Source: Bacteroidota bacterium (GTDB lineage: Bacteria; Bacteroidota; Bacteroidia; Bacteroidales; UBA1556). Taken from it: DNA of 18,550 nucleotides. Below the pieces are notes generated by a model that did not search any database, had not been told where the DNA came from, and saw nothing but the letters and a program-made list of their open reading frames with translations. Below, piece by piece: positions 1-8,623 of the stretch; the stretch's first letter is position 1; the number at the start of each line of letters is the position of its first letter. Where the stretch lies: positions 1 through 18,550 of the forward strand of contig QMPB01000018.1 of NCBI GenBank assembly GCA_003648395.1. The letters are read 5' to 3'. The position numbers and the translations under genes were made by a program.

Positions 1-28
1 GAAATATTGAAGATTTTATTGTGATTAT

Positions 29-70
29 TGGCGCGTTTTGAAGTTTATAGAGTGACAAATGGCGCGTTTT
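29..70. repeat. Direct repeat TGGCGCGTTTT, two copies
   Basis: An 11-base direct repeat, TGGCGCGTTTT, occurs at 29-39 and 60-70, a spacing of 31 bases. The GC-rich GGCGCG core stands out in strongly AT-rich intergenic DNA. The two copies may be paired operator half-sites or the tail of a repeat array continuing left of the window. No gene is visible in 1-218, and the function is unknown. Confidence 0.4.
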
Positions 71-168
71 TAGAATTACTACTAAAAAACACTCCATCAT
101 TTTAGCATTAAATTAGAAATATAAAAGTCAATAACCTATAACAATAGATAATTATAAAATAATAAACA

Positions 169-202
169 CCTTATTATTAAAAAGTAATTGTACATAATAA
201 GG
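169..202 (-). terminator. Hairpin just downstream of cdd, possible terminator
   Basis: A perfect 9-base inverted repeat (CCTTATTAT at 169-177, ATAATAAGG at 194-202) with a 16-base loop begins 16 bases after the cdd stop codon. It is positioned to end the minus-strand nucleotide operon. The stem is AT-rich, and the sequence after it on the minus strand is only moderately U-rich, so this is a weak candidate. Confidence 0.35.
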
Positions 203-218
203 AAGGGTAATCAAATAA

Positions 219-704
219 TTATTTGAGAAAACCCCCATCAAATGCAAATGGAAGTATTGACTTTACGTCTTTAGTAATATAACATGAGTCATTTTCTCCA
301 TACATAATTACTTTCATATTTCTTTTTCCAATTTTTTCGTACTCTAACATAACCTGCCTACAAGCACCACAAGGCACTACAGGTTCTTTACGTAACCCAT
401 TTTTAGCATTTGCGGCTATAGCAATTGCCTCTATTGCTACACCTGGGAATTGAGATCCAGCTGCAAATAAAGCTACTCTTTCGGCACAAAGTCCAGATGG
501 ATATGCTCCATTCTCTTGATTGCTTCCAATAATAATTTCACCATTAGCAAGGCGTACTGCAGCTCCAACTGAAAAATTGGAATATGGAGAATAACTACTT
601 CTTATTGCTTCTTTTGCAGAATTAATTAAAGTAACATCTCTTAAATCTAGTTCAGAAATATTATCATACTCAAAATATTCTATTTTAATCTCTTTCTTTT
701 TCAT
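219..704 (-). CDS. cdd: Cytidine deaminase
   Basis: This is a 161-aa cytosolic, zinc-dependent enzyme that deaminates cytidine and deoxycytidine to uridine and deoxyuridine for pyrimidine salvage. The homotetrameric CDA fold is evident: YSPYSNFSVGAAV (residues 38-50), substrate-binding NQEN (62-65), zinc ligand Cys73 with catalytic Glu75 in GLCAERVALF, and zinc ligands Cys112 and Cys115 in PCGACRQ. The length is slightly above the usual 130-140 aa because of a charged N-terminal extension of about 20 residues. It is the last gene of the minus-strand cluster beginning with upp; both enzymes belong to pyrimidine salvage. The 62-base gap from rnhB carries two promoter-like boxes, so it may also be expressed separately. 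All catalytic residues are present. Confidence 0.93.
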   Translation of the reverse strand: MKKKEIKIEYFEYDNISELDLRDVTLINSAKEAIRSSYSPYSNFSVGAAVRLANGEIIIGSNQENGAYPSGLCAERVALFAAGSQFPGVAIEAIAIAANAKNGLRKEPVVPCGACRQVMLEYEKIGKRNMKVIMYGENDSCYITKDVKSILPFAFDGGFLK

Positions 705-724
705 GTGTTCAGTTATAAAGTCTA

Positions 725-741
725 CAAAACTAACAAAAATA
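725..741 (-). promoter_or_regulatory. Tandem -7-like boxes upstream of cdd
   Basis: Read on the minus strand, the cdd-rnhB gap contains two consecutive matches to the Bacteroidota -7 box TAnnTTTG: TATTTTTG (741-734) and TAGTTTTG (732-725). The second would place transcription start about 16 bases before the cdd ATG. No TTG -33 element is found at the expected 19-21 base spacing, so this internal promoter is tentative. Confidence 0.33.
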
Positions 742-766
742 ATTATTTAAGTGGCTATTTTATTAA

Positions 767-1363
767 TTATAAATTCAATTTAAGTTGTTTTTTTAATACA
801 AAACTTTTTCGATGATAAGGAGAATATCCATATTTTGCTATGGCTGCAACATGGGCTTTAGTTCCATAGGACTTATTTTTCTCCCATTGATAAACTGGAT
901 ATTCCTTTGATTTTTTTATTAATAAATCATCTCGATAAGTCTTTGCCAACACAGACGCAGCAGCAATTGACATATATTTACCATCTCCTTTAATTATAGT
1001 TTCGTATGGGAGGTCTTTATACTTATTAAACCTATTACCATCAATCAATAAGAACTCTGGAGTAACGATAAGCTTATCAATTGCTCTATGCATTGCTAAG
1101 AAACTCGCATTAAGTATATTTATCTTATCAATTTCATTGTTATCAACTTCTCCAATGGCCCAAGCTACTGCTTCTTTCTCAATTATATCTCTAAGAAGAT
1201 AACGATTACTTTCGCTCATTTTTTTAGAATCATTCAGAATATAATTCTCAAAATCAGCAGGCAAAATTACTGCAGCTGCAACTACAGGGCCTGCTAGACA
1301 CCCCCTGCCGGCTTCATCGCACCCTGCTTCAATCAAATTATTTGTATATCGTTTCTTTAGCAT
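767..1363 (-). CDS. rnhB: Ribonuclease HII
   Basis: This 198-aa protein endonucleolytically cleaves RNA in RNA/DNA hybrids, including single ribonucleotides misincorporated in DNA, using two metal ions. The type 2 RNase H signature is complete: DEAGRG at residues 16-21 supplies Asp16 and Glu17, LLIDGN supplies Asp108, and [13 protein letters not shown] (134-146) contains the fourth acidic residue, probably Asp145. The C-terminal HxxAIxKYGxSPxHRKSF pattern (171-188) is typical, and the length is normal. Its ATG overlaps the stop codon of the upstream membrane-protein gene by one base (TAATG, 1365-1361), which suggests translational coupling. It lies fourth in the upp-purD-DUF6427-rnhB-cdd cluster. 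Confidence 0.95.
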   Translation of the reverse strand: MLKKRYTNNLIEAGCDEAGRGCLAGPVVAAAVILPADFENYILNDSKKMSESNRYLLRDIIEKEAVAWAIGEVDNNEIDKINILNASFLAMHRAIDKLIVTPEFLLIDGNRFNKYKDLPYETIIKGDGKYMSIAAASVLAKTYRDDLLIKKSKEYPVYQWEKNKSYGTKAHVAAIAKYGYSPYHRKSFVLKKQLKLNL

Positions 1364-2349
1364 TAATTAGTATAATATATACTCCACATTAAAAATAAGT
1401 TATGTACTAAGAATAATAAAATAAAAACTTCATAAACCCAAACCTTAATTTTACCTCCAAAATACATTGTATGAAAAATTGCTACTAAAAATAATATAAT
1501 TGTAAAATGAAAAGCAGCATTATCTCCTGCAAATATTAGTAAAATAATACTTCCTAAAAGTCCTAAAAACATAAATGAAACATACTTTCTGACTTGAATT
1601 AGATTACTTCGTTGATTTACTAAAACAGTAGAAATAATAAAGACGGATATTGATATTAGTACAACCTCAAAGGCTGTTTCAAAAGGTGTGTCGAAAATAA
1701 TTACATCAAACCCAATATTATTAAAAAGTGTTCCTAAATAACTCCAATTTTCAACAAAACTATCCGTCACAAAATAGTAAGTAAAAAGATAAATATATGG
1801 CAAAGTAAAAGAGATAATAATAGCTAAGGCATCTCGAAAATTAAACTGTTTAAAAATATTTAATGCTATTAATAACAATACAATATTCAACACAGCTACT
1901 GAATAAAATAAAGATGCAATAGAGAAAAACAATGTTGCAGAAAAAAGTTTTGACATTGACTTATCATCTTCTGTAGTTCTTAAAACATAAGTTGAACCTA
2001 TTACAATTAGTATAAGTGATACTAATGGTGGACTAATAACCCATGCATCTTTATTTGAAAACATTAATAGAGGTGCAATAAATAGAAAATACTTATTTTT
2101 ACGTTCAATAACACCTAAATAATCGAGAAATATATGTGTTACAATAATAGGTGATAGTGTAATTATAATATACAACAGCTTAATTAATACACCATTTCCC
2201 CTTATTAGATTAATTAATAAATCGTATAACGGATTATATCCATTACTATCTGCTATTGAAACTGGTATAAAATAAATTAATGCAGCATATGCTATTATTA
2301 TAAATAACTGTAATAAATGATTTCTGCCATTAAAAATATTAAGAATCAT
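1363..2349 (-). CDS. DUF6427-like polytopic membrane protein
   Basis: This is a 328-aa inner-membrane protein of unknown function. Hydrophobic segments suggest about nine to ten transmembrane helices, near residues 12-32, 55-78, 86-98, 104-124, 137-165 (perhaps two), 174-193, 225-244, 256-275, 279-298 and 302-322. A charged loop lies at 125-134 and a soluble-looking loop at 195-222. No catalytic motif is recognisable. Assignment to DUF6427 rests on overall character and on its place beside purD and upp, an arrangement I recall as recurrent in Bacteroidota. It starts 9 bases after purD and its stop overlaps the rnhB start by one base, so it is firmly inside the operon. A role linked to nucleotide or PRPP metabolism, or simple co-expression, is inference only. 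Confidence 0.72.
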   Translation of the reverse strand: MILNIFNGRNHLLQLFIIIAYAALIYFIPVSIADSNGYNPLYDLLINLIRGNGVLIKLLYIIITLSPIIVTHIFLDYLGVIERKNKYFLFIAPLLMFSNKDAWVISPPLVSLILIVIGSTYVLRTTEDDKSMSKLFSATLFFSIASLFYSVAVLNIVLLLIALNIFKQFNFRDALAIIISFTLPYIYLFTYYFVTDSFVENWSYLGTLFNNIGFDVIIFDTPFETAFEVVLISISVFIISTVLVNQRSNLIQVRKYVSFMFLGLLGSIILLIFAGDNAAFHFTIILFLVAIFHTMYFGGKIKVWVYEVFILLFLVHNLFLMWSIYYTN

Positions 2350-2358
2350 AATTTCATA

Positions 2359-3633
2359 TTATAAGTCTTTTCCTAAGTCTTTTCGATAGTACATTTTATC
2401 ATAAGAAATAATATCTGCTGCTTTATAGGATAGATTTAAGGCATCATTAATTGTTTTCCCAAAAGAAGTAAGAGCAATTACTCGTCCTCCATTAGTTATA
2501 ACGTTACCTTTATCATCATTAATTGTTCCTGCATGAAAAGCAATTGTATTAGAGATCTTTTCTAAATTAAAAATCCTATTTCCTTTATTATAGCTTTCAG
2601 GATATCCTCCAGCAACAAGCATTACCGAAGCAGCCGTTCTTTTATCAAAATTCATCTTCACTTTATCAAGATTACCATTATTCATTTCTTGAAATAGCTC
2701 TAGAATATCATTTTTCATACGAGGAATTACTGTTTCTGTTTCTGGATCTCCCATTCTAACATTATATTCAATAACATATGGTTCGTCTCCAACTTTCATT
2801 AAACCTATAAAAACAAAACCTGAATAATCCATATTATCCGCTTTTATTCCCTTTACTGTTGGTTTAATTATTTTTTCTAATACCTTATCCATAAAAATAG
2901 CATCAGCGAATGGAACTGGTGAAATTGAACCCATGCCGCCAGTATTAAGACCGGTATCTCCCTCTCCAATTCTCTTATAATCCTTAGCTTCAGGCAAAAC
3001 AACAAACTTTTCACCATCAGTAAGTACAAAAACAGACAACTCTATTCCTGACAAAAATTCTTCAATAACAACTTTATTACTTGCTTCTCCAAATTTATTA
3101 TTTAAAAGCATATCACTCAAGCTATCTTTTGCCTCAGCAAGTGAATCTATAATTAAAACACCTTTTCCTCCGGCTAATCCATCAGCCTTAAGCACGTATG
3201 GCGATTGTAAAGTATCAAGGAAGTTTTCTCCATTGGCTACCGAATTAGAATCAAAACTCTTATAAGCAGCAGTAGGTACATTATGGCGTTTCATAAATGA
3301 TTTTGCATATTCCTTACTTCCTTCTAGTTGCGCTGCTTCTTTAGACATACCAACAATTATAATATTTTTAGTCTTTTCATTTGCCTTAAAAAAATCATAA
3401 ATACCATCAACTAAAGGTTGCTCTGGACCAACAATAATAATATCTATACTCATATCTACAACAAATGCCAACATTGTATCAAAATCAGCAAGGTTAAGAT
3501 TTACATTAGTACCAACAGTACTAGTCCCTGCATTACCTGGTGCTATAAATAATTGTGATAATTTAGAGCTTTGAGCAATTTTCCATGCTAAAGTATGTTC
3601 ACGGCCTCCCGAGCCAAGTAGTAAAACATTCAT
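2359..3633 (-). CDS. purD: Phosphoribosylamine-glycine ligase (GAR synthetase)
   Basis: This 424-aa cytosolic ATP-grasp enzyme joins 5-phosphoribosylamine and glycine using ATP to make glycinamide ribonucleotide, the second step of de novo purine synthesis. Family motifs are intact and in order: GSGGREHTLAWK (residues 7-18), GPEQPLVDGI (69-78), KADGLAGGKGV (149-159), the ATP-grasp EEFLSG (191-196), KRIGEGDTG with NTGGMG (220-235), and the metal-binding EYNVRMGDPETE (289-300). The length matches the stand-alone bacterial enzyme; there is no fusion to PurM or PurN. The ATG gives the exact N-terminus MNVLLLGSGGREH seen in the family. It lies 33 bases after upp and 9 bases before the membrane-protein gene. 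Both PurD and Upp work on PRPP-derived metabolites. Confidence 0.97.
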   Translation of the reverse strand: MNVLLLGSGGREHTLAWKIAQSSKLSQLFIAPGNAGTSTVGTNVNLNLADFDTMLAFVVDMSIDIIIVGPEQPLVDGIYDFFKANEKTKNIIIVGMSKEAAQLEGSKEYAKSFMKRHNVPTAAYKSFDSNSVANGENFLDTLQSPYVLKADGLAGGKGVLIIDSLAEAKDSLSDMLLNNKFGEASNKVVIEEFLSGIELSVFVLTDGEKFVVLPEAKDYKRIGEGDTGLNTGGMGSISPVPFADAIFMDKVLEKIIKPTVKGIKADNMDYSGFVFIGLMKVGDEPYVIEYNVRMGDPETETVIPRMKNDILELFQEMNNGNLDKVKMNFDKRTAASVMLVAGGYPESYNKGNRIFNLEKISNTIAFHAGTINDDKGNVITNGGRVIALTSFGKTINDALNLSYKAADIISYDKMYYRKDLGKDL

Positions 3634-3666
3634 ATTCGAATTATATAATTATATTGATTTCTTTAT

Positions 3667-4326
3667 TTAATCTAAATGTATTTTTTCGCCAAAGGAGAGA
3701 TCACCTGCATCCCCCAAACCTGGCACGATATACGATTGCGCAGTCATTTCCCCATCAATTGCTCCAAACCATAGAGTTACATCCTTAAGATTTATATTTT
3801 TTTTAAGAAAATTAACTCCTTCTGTACTTGCAATTGCTGAAACAATATGTACATGCTTTGGTTTTCCATAACGCATTAATGCCTTATACGATAACTCCAT
3901 AGACTTACCGCTCGCCAGCATTGGATCGACAAGTATTAATACTTTTCCATCAATATTAGGACAGCTAACATATTCTAGCTCTATTTCAAATTCACCATTC
4001 TTATGATGCCTTCGGTAAGCAGAAATAAAAGCATTATCTGCTTTATCAAAAAAATTCAGTAAACCAATGTGTAATGGAATTCCTGCTCGCATTATTGATG
4101 CAATAATAGGTTGATTACTAACTAAATTCATTTTAGCAACTCCTAAAGGCGTTTCAATATCTTGCGCAGAATACTCTAAAACTTTAGATATCTCATAAGC
4201 AAACACCTCTCCTATTCTTTCCATATTCCTACGAAAGCGGAGTCTATCATTCTGTACATCAACATTTCTTATCTCAGAAATGAATTGATTAATTAAAGAG
4301 TTTGATTCAGCAAAATTATATATCAT
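3667..4326 (-). CDS. upp: Uracil phosphoribosyltransferase
   Basis: This 219-aa cytosolic salvage enzyme condenses uracil and PRPP to UMP plus pyrophosphate. It carries SIMRAGIPL (residues 77-85), the PRPP-binding loop VDPMLASGKSM (133-143, usually DPMLATGGS) and the uracil-binding C-terminal segment YIVPGLGDAGD (199-209). I prefer the ATG at 4326; an in-frame GTG at 4332 would add only two residues. It is the first gene of the minus-strand nucleotide cluster, 106 bases downstream of the OmpA operon. No clean TAnnTTTG box was found in that gap; the nearest imperfect match is TAGCATTTG at about 4359-4351. Catalytic features look intact. Confidence 0.92.
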   Translation of the reverse strand: MIYNFAESNSLINQFISEIRNVDVQNDRLRFRRNMERIGEVFAYEISKVLEYSAQDIETPLGVAKMNLVSNQPIIASIMRAGIPLHIGLLNFFDKADNAFISAYRRHHKNGEFEIELEYVSCPNIDGKVLILVDPMLASGKSMELSYKALMRYGKPKHVHIVSAIASTEGVNFLKKNINLKDVTLWFGAIDGEMTAQSYIVPGLGDAGDLSFGEKIHLD

Positions 4327-4398
4327 AACCACGATTTATTGAATTAATAGCAAATGCTAAAGTAGTAAAAAGGTAAATATAATATATAGATATTGACA

Positions 4399-4435
4399 TA
4401 GTTTTTTAGGTAATATCTTTATCTGCAAAAAACTA
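4399..4435 (-). terminator. Hairpin at the 3' end of the OmpA operon, possible terminator
   Basis: On the minus strand a perfect 9-base inverted repeat (TAGTTTTTT and AAAAAACTA; plus-strand arms 4399-4407 and 4427-4435) with a 19-base loop includes the TAG stop codon of the upstream gene. It could separate the envelope operon from upp. The stem is almost all A/T and no good U-tract follows, so confidence is low. Confidence 0.28.
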
Positions 4436-6487
4436 CTTTTCAATTATCTTTATCTCGCAACGACGATTCAATTTTCGACCTTCTGCAGTAGCATTCGTTG
4501 CTTTTGGTTTAGAAAAACCATAACCATTATAAGTAAACCTATCTTTACTTATTCCTTTAGCAACAATATAATTGACAACAGCCTTAGCACGCTGCAAACT
4601 CAATTTATTATTAAAACCTGCACTACCAATATTATCAGTATGACCATCTATCTTTAAGCTTAGATTACTGTATTTATTCATCATAGAAATAACCCTATCT
4701 AATTCAACTTTAGATGCATTACTAACATCAGATTTATTATATGCAAAGAATACATTTCTAAGGTCAACTTTACTACCAACTTTCACCTTTTGCAATCTCA
4801 CATTACGAATTGCCTCGTGATAAACCTCATACTCAGGAATTTCAAAATTATCGGAATAAAATAGATATCCATCAGCATAAATTGCCAAACCATAATTTTT
4901 ACCTGAAGGTAAACTAATAACATACTTTCCTGAAACACTATTAGAATTAAAAGTCGCAAGGATTTTACCTTCTTCATTATCAATTAGCTCAATTATTGCT
5001 TCAATTGGTTTATTTGAATCTTCATCAACAACTACCCCTTTAAGCAAAGTTAATAGGCTTCCTTCTATTTCTAATTTATTTTCAATATTAGCTTCTATAT
5101 AAATAGCATCATTAATAGCTATTAATTGCTCACCTACAGAAAATGCAGGGATCTTTGCTGGCCCTAAGAAAGTAATATGGTAAATATCTTGCTTACCTAA
5201 ACCACCCTCTCTATCACTAGAATAGTATGCATTTCTTCCTGAAGCTCCAATACTGAAGAACACTTCTGGATTAGGTGTATTTATTGGGTAGCCAAGGTTT
5301 ATAGGACTTAACCATCTATGATTCTTATACTCTACCTTATAAACATCGTAATCACCGATACCTTCATGGTTTTTAGAACTAAAATATAGAGTTTTTCCAT
5401 CAGCATGAGCAAAAACACCTATTTCATTACCTTCTGTATTAACCTTACTCCCTAAATTTCTAGCTTTAGAATAATTACCTTTATCATCAATATCACAATA
5501 ATAAATATCCTTTTCTCCATATCCTCCAGGTCTATCACTTACAAAGAATAATCTTTTACCCGATGCAGAAAAAGATGCAGAAGACTCTTGATATTTAGAA
5601 TTAACAGGTTCTGGAAATGGTTTTGGATTATCCCATTTATCTCCATGACGTTCAGAGTAGTATAAATCTCCACCATTTTTATCACGATACATAATAAGGG
5701 TATTTCCATCAGGTGCTATTCCTACAACACCATCGTTAAATTTTGTATTTATAGGTTTTCCTATATTCTTTGCCTTTTGCCAAGCACCATCTTTCTTCTC
5801 TGAATAATAGATATCTTCATAAGACATTAAATCAACTTCACTTTGTTTCCTCCCAATTGACTCAGGACGACGAGAAGAAAAGAACATAATACTTTCATCT
5901 ATATTAATTACTGGACCATAATCAAGAAATTGTGTATTTATAGAAGTGTCCATATTAACAATACTAACATTAAGAGGGTTCTTAACCATCTCCATTCCTA
6001 AGTTACATTCTTCAATATTTCTTTTTACTAAAGGCAGCATTTTATCAGCCTCTTCAGACCGCATACTAACTTTATAAAAAGAATACATCTCTTTTGCTTC
6101 TTCAAACTGAAGATTTTTATGCAAAGCCTTTGCATAATAATACTTTAATCTAGGATGTACATTTTTATCTAGCTTTTCTGCTTTATCAAAAAAGTCCATG
6201 GATTTATCCATAAATCTAGAATCCAAATAACAAAGTCCTATTTTAAAACAAAGCATAGCATTATTTGGATTAAAATCATATGCCTTAAGATAATAAGACA
6301 ATGCTAAAGCTGCATTTTCGGGACTCAGAGAATAAAAATAATCTCCATCCTCATAATCTAGCAAGGCTACTTTAAGCCCCCCTTTGTCGTTTTTAAAGTT
6401 TCCTTTTTCAAACTCTACGTTTTGTGATAGTACCATCAAAGGCAGTATCATTAAAACCAAAATGTGTATAAATCTGTTTTTCATCAT
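4433..6487 (-). CDS. PorE-like envelope protein (TPR-PD40-CRD-OmpA), second paralogue
   Basis: This is a 684-aa exported protein. A Sec signal peptide covers about residues 1-22, with cleavage likely near LSQ; there is no lipobox cysteine. TPR-like helices span about 57-160. Five PD40 propeller blades follow, marked by SSRRPES (204-210), NGGDLYYSE (271-279), SDRPGGYGEKDIYY (317-330), GIGDYDVY (376-383) and SSDREGGLGKQDIY (423-436). A carboxypeptidase-regulatory-like domain covers about 480-568, and an OmpA peptidoglycan-binding domain about 572-684 has DGHTDNIG (614-621), LSLQRA (629-634) and NRRCEI (674-679). This order matches PorE of the type IX secretion system, but PorE is a lipoprotein and no PorP or other Por gene is present here. 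It probably anchors an outer-membrane or periplasmic assembly to the cell wall. The start overlaps the upstream paralogue by 4 bases (ATGA). Confidence 0.87.
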   Translation of the reverse strand: MMKNRFIHILVLMILPLMVLSQNVEFEKGNFKNDKGGLKVALLDYEDGDYFYSLSPENAALALSYYLKAYDFNPNNAMLCFKIGLCYLDSRFMDKSMDFFDKAEKLDKNVHPRLKYYYAKALHKNLQFEEAKEMYSFYKVSMRSEEADKMLPLVKRNIEECNLGMEMVKNPLNVSIVNMDTSINTQFLDYGPVINIDESIMFFSSRRPESIGRKQSEVDLMSYEDIYYSEKKDGAWQKAKNIGKPINTKFNDGVVGIAPDGNTLIMYRDKNGGDLYYSERHGDKWDNPKPFPEPVNSKYQESSASFSASGKRLFFVSDRPGGYGEKDIYYCDIDDKGNYSKARNLGSKVNTEGNEIGVFAHADGKTLYFSSKNHEGIGDYDVYKVEYKNHRWLSPINLGYPINTPNPEVFFSIGASGRNAYYSSDREGGLGKQDIYHITFLGPAKIPAFSVGEQLIAINDAIYIEANIENKLEIEGSLLTLLKGVVVDEDSNKPIEAIIELIDNEEGKILATFNSNSVSGKYVISLPSGKNYGLAIYADGYLFYSDNFEIPEYEVYHEAIRNVRLQKVKVGSKVDLRNVFFAYNKSDVSNASKVELDRVISMMNKYSNLSLKIDGHTDNIGSAGFNNKLSLQRAKAVVNYIVAKGISKDRFTYNGYGFSKPKATNATAEGRKLNRRCEIKIIEK

Positions 6488-8589
6488 CGTGCTATTACTT
6501 CAAATTCTGTTCGTCTATTTTTTTGTCTTCCTTCTTTAGTTTTATTAGAGGCTACAGGTTTATCTTCCCCATACCCTTTAGCAATAAGTCTATCTGTAGA
6601 TATTCCATTCTTTATAAGGTATACTACAACTGCTTCTGCTCTTTTTTTACTTAAGCTTTTATTCTTAATAGCTTTACCTACAGAGTCAGTATGTCCTGCA
6701 ATTTCAAGCTTAAGACTTGGTACTTGATTCATTAACTTCAATAGATTATATAATTCTGTTTTAGAAGAAGAAGATATCTCAGCCTTACCTGTTTCAAAGA
6801 AAAGGTTATTAAGTACTACCTTGCTTCCAACAGCAATCATATTTAAAGGTATATTTTTTACTATTTCGTTATAACCTTCTTCTGTATTTATAGTAACATT
6901 CTCCGAATGAAATAAATAACCATCTACTTTCACTGTTATTCCATAATCTTTTCCGGTAGGTAAAGAAACAAGGTAATTACCGGTTTGTTTATTTGAAGTA
7001 AAAGTAGCTATAATTTTATTAGTTGAGTTATCTGTTAATTCTATTGTTGCAAAAAGAGGATCCTTGCTAAATTGATCAAAGATAGTCCCTTTCAAAACAG
7101 TTAAATCAAGCTTCTTTATATTCTTTGGTCCGTCACATTCAGGCAAAACAGCCCCATGTTTACTAACCATTAACATAATACCATCAATGTCGTCAAACAA
7201 TGGTTTAATTGGATTAGCAAATGTAATTTTATAAATATCGTGCATACTACTATCATTACGAGATGAAGCCACATATGCAAAATCACCATTTGCTGATACA
7301 CTGTATAATATATCGTCACCAGTTGTATTTATAGGATATCCTAAATTAGTAGGAGCATCCCACTTCCCATTAATAAATGTGGTTTTAAAAATATCATAAC
7401 CACCCATAGAACTATGACCATTTGATGTGAAGTAATATGTTATACCATCAGGCAAAGCAACCATAGATATTTCATCAAAAGACGAATTTATTAAAGCATT
7501 AAGATTATCAGGGTCTCCCCATTTACCATTTTCATCTACTTTAGCAATATAAATATCATGCTTACCAAAACCACCTTTTCTATTACTCGCAAAATACATT
7601 GTAAGTCTATCATATGAATAACTAGCTGTAGCTTCATGACTATTAGTATTTATAGATCCTTTAAGCTTTTTGCCCTTACTCCAATCACCATTTTTATAGT
7701 TGCAAACAAATAAATCACCATTATTCTCACTTTTATAAATAATAAATTTTTTGCCATCAGCAGATAATCCTGCTGCAGCACTATGTTCTTCTGTATTAAT
7801 AGATTTAGGCATCAATTCTGCTTGCGACCAATTTCCTACACTATCTTTTACTGAAAAGTATATCTTATCAAAATATCTTCCCATATGATCTCTTATTTTG
7901 TCTTTTTTACCAGGTCTACGGCTAGTGAAAATTAACAAACTATCATTGAGACTTGCCAATGGACCATACTCTACATAATTAGTATTTATTTCAGTTCCTA
8001 AGATATCAATATAAGCATGTACAGGATTGGAAACATATTTCTTACCATAGCTACATTCTTTCTTTTTCTTTGCGATTTCTTCACGTTTTTCACTAAGTTC
8101 TTCTGGGCTAAGAGTTTTTAAATACTCCTCATAATAATAGATGGCTGTATCAAACTTATAATCTAAATGGTTCAATCTAGCATATATATATATAGCTTCG
8201 TTATTTTCTATACTATCCACAAAAATCATTTTTTCAAAAAAAGGTTTAGCCTGCTTATATTTCTTAAGCTTATAGTAAGATTTCCCAATATGAAATAATA
8301 AATGTTGATTATCTGAACCTAGGTTTACAGCTTCTTGATATTGTAATACCGCCAAGTCGTATCGTTTAAGTTCATCATAATAGATTTCATCTCCTTTTTT
8401 AATATATCGCTTAATCATCCGTGCAGTATCTTTACTTACAACTTTTGACGACGGCAGATCACTTATGCTTATGGTATCAGGAAGAATTTCAGTAAATACA
8501 AAATCTAATAACTGAGACTGTAATGACACAGAACTAAGCCCAGACAAAAAGATTAAAACAAATACTAAAACAACACCTCTAAAATTCAT
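6484..8589 (-). CDS. PorE-like envelope protein (TPR-PD40-CRD-OmpA), first paralogue
   Basis: This 701-aa exported protein has the same architecture as its downstream neighbour. It has a hydrophobic signal peptide at about residues 1-26 without a lipobox cysteine, and TPR-like helices at about 60-180. Five PD40 blades are marked near TSRRPG (222-227), NNGDLFV (289-295), SNRKGGFGKHDIY (335-347), GGYDIF (396-401) and HDIY (450-453), with blade-linking PxSINT/GxINT motifs. A CnaB/carboxypeptidase-regulatory-like domain covers about 497-585, and an OmpA domain about 588-701 has AGHTDSVG (631-638), LSKKRAEAVV (646-655) and NRRTEFEV (691-698). The residues that bind peptidoglycan diaminopimelate (Asp in HTD, Arg in NRR) are present. 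It starts 34 bases after the TPR gene and its TGA sits inside the next start region, so the three genes appear to be one operon. The substrate or partner is unknown. Confidence 0.87.
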   Translation of the reverse strand: MNFRGVVLVFVLIFLSGLSSVSLQSQLLDFVFTEILPDTISISDLPSSKVVSKDTARMIKRYIKKGDEIYYDELKRYDLAVLQYQEAVNLGSDNQHLLFHIGKSYYKLKKYKQAKPFFEKMIFVDSIENNEAIYIYARLNHLDYKFDTAIYYYEEYLKTLSPEELSEKREEIAKKKKECSYGKKYVSNPVHAYIDILGTEINTNYVEYGPLASLNDSLLIFTSRRPGKKDKIRDHMGRYFDKIYFSVKDSVGNWSQAELMPKSINTEEHSAAAGLSADGKKFIIYKSENNGDLFVCNYKNGDWSKGKKLKGSINTNSHEATASYSYDRLTMYFASNRKGGFGKHDIYIAKVDENGKWGDPDNLNALINSSFDEISMVALPDGITYYFTSNGHSSMGGYDIFKTTFINGKWDAPTNLGYPINTTGDDILYSVSANGDFAYVASSRNDSSMHDIYKITFANPIKPLFDDIDGIMLMVSKHGAVLPECDGPKNIKKLDLTVLKGTIFDQFSKDPLFATIELTDNSTNKIIATFTSNKQTGNYLVSLPTGKDYGITVKVDGYLFHSENVTINTEEGYNEIVKNIPLNMIAVGSKVVLNNLFFETGKAEISSSSKTELYNLLKLMNQVPSLKLEIAGHTDSVGKAIKNKSLSKKRAEAVVVYLIKNGISTDRLIAKGYGEDKPVASNKTKEGRQKNRRTEFEVIAR

Positions 8590-8623
8590 TTCGAACTTTT
8601 TATTTAGTATAAAAAACTAAAAA

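Noticed and set aside
4327..4332. GTG start two codons upstream of the upp ATG
   Set aside because: It adds only Val/Met and Val residues with no family support; the ATG at 4326 is the simpler start.
6464..6727. Plus-strand open frame of 87 codons antisense to the OmpA genes
   Set aside because: It lies fully across well-supported coding sequence on the other strand and its translation resembles no protein family.
4433..8589. True PorE and a type IX secretion locus
   Set aside because: The architecture fits, but both proteins lack a lipoprotein signal and no other Por/Spr genes are in the window, so only PorE-like is justified.
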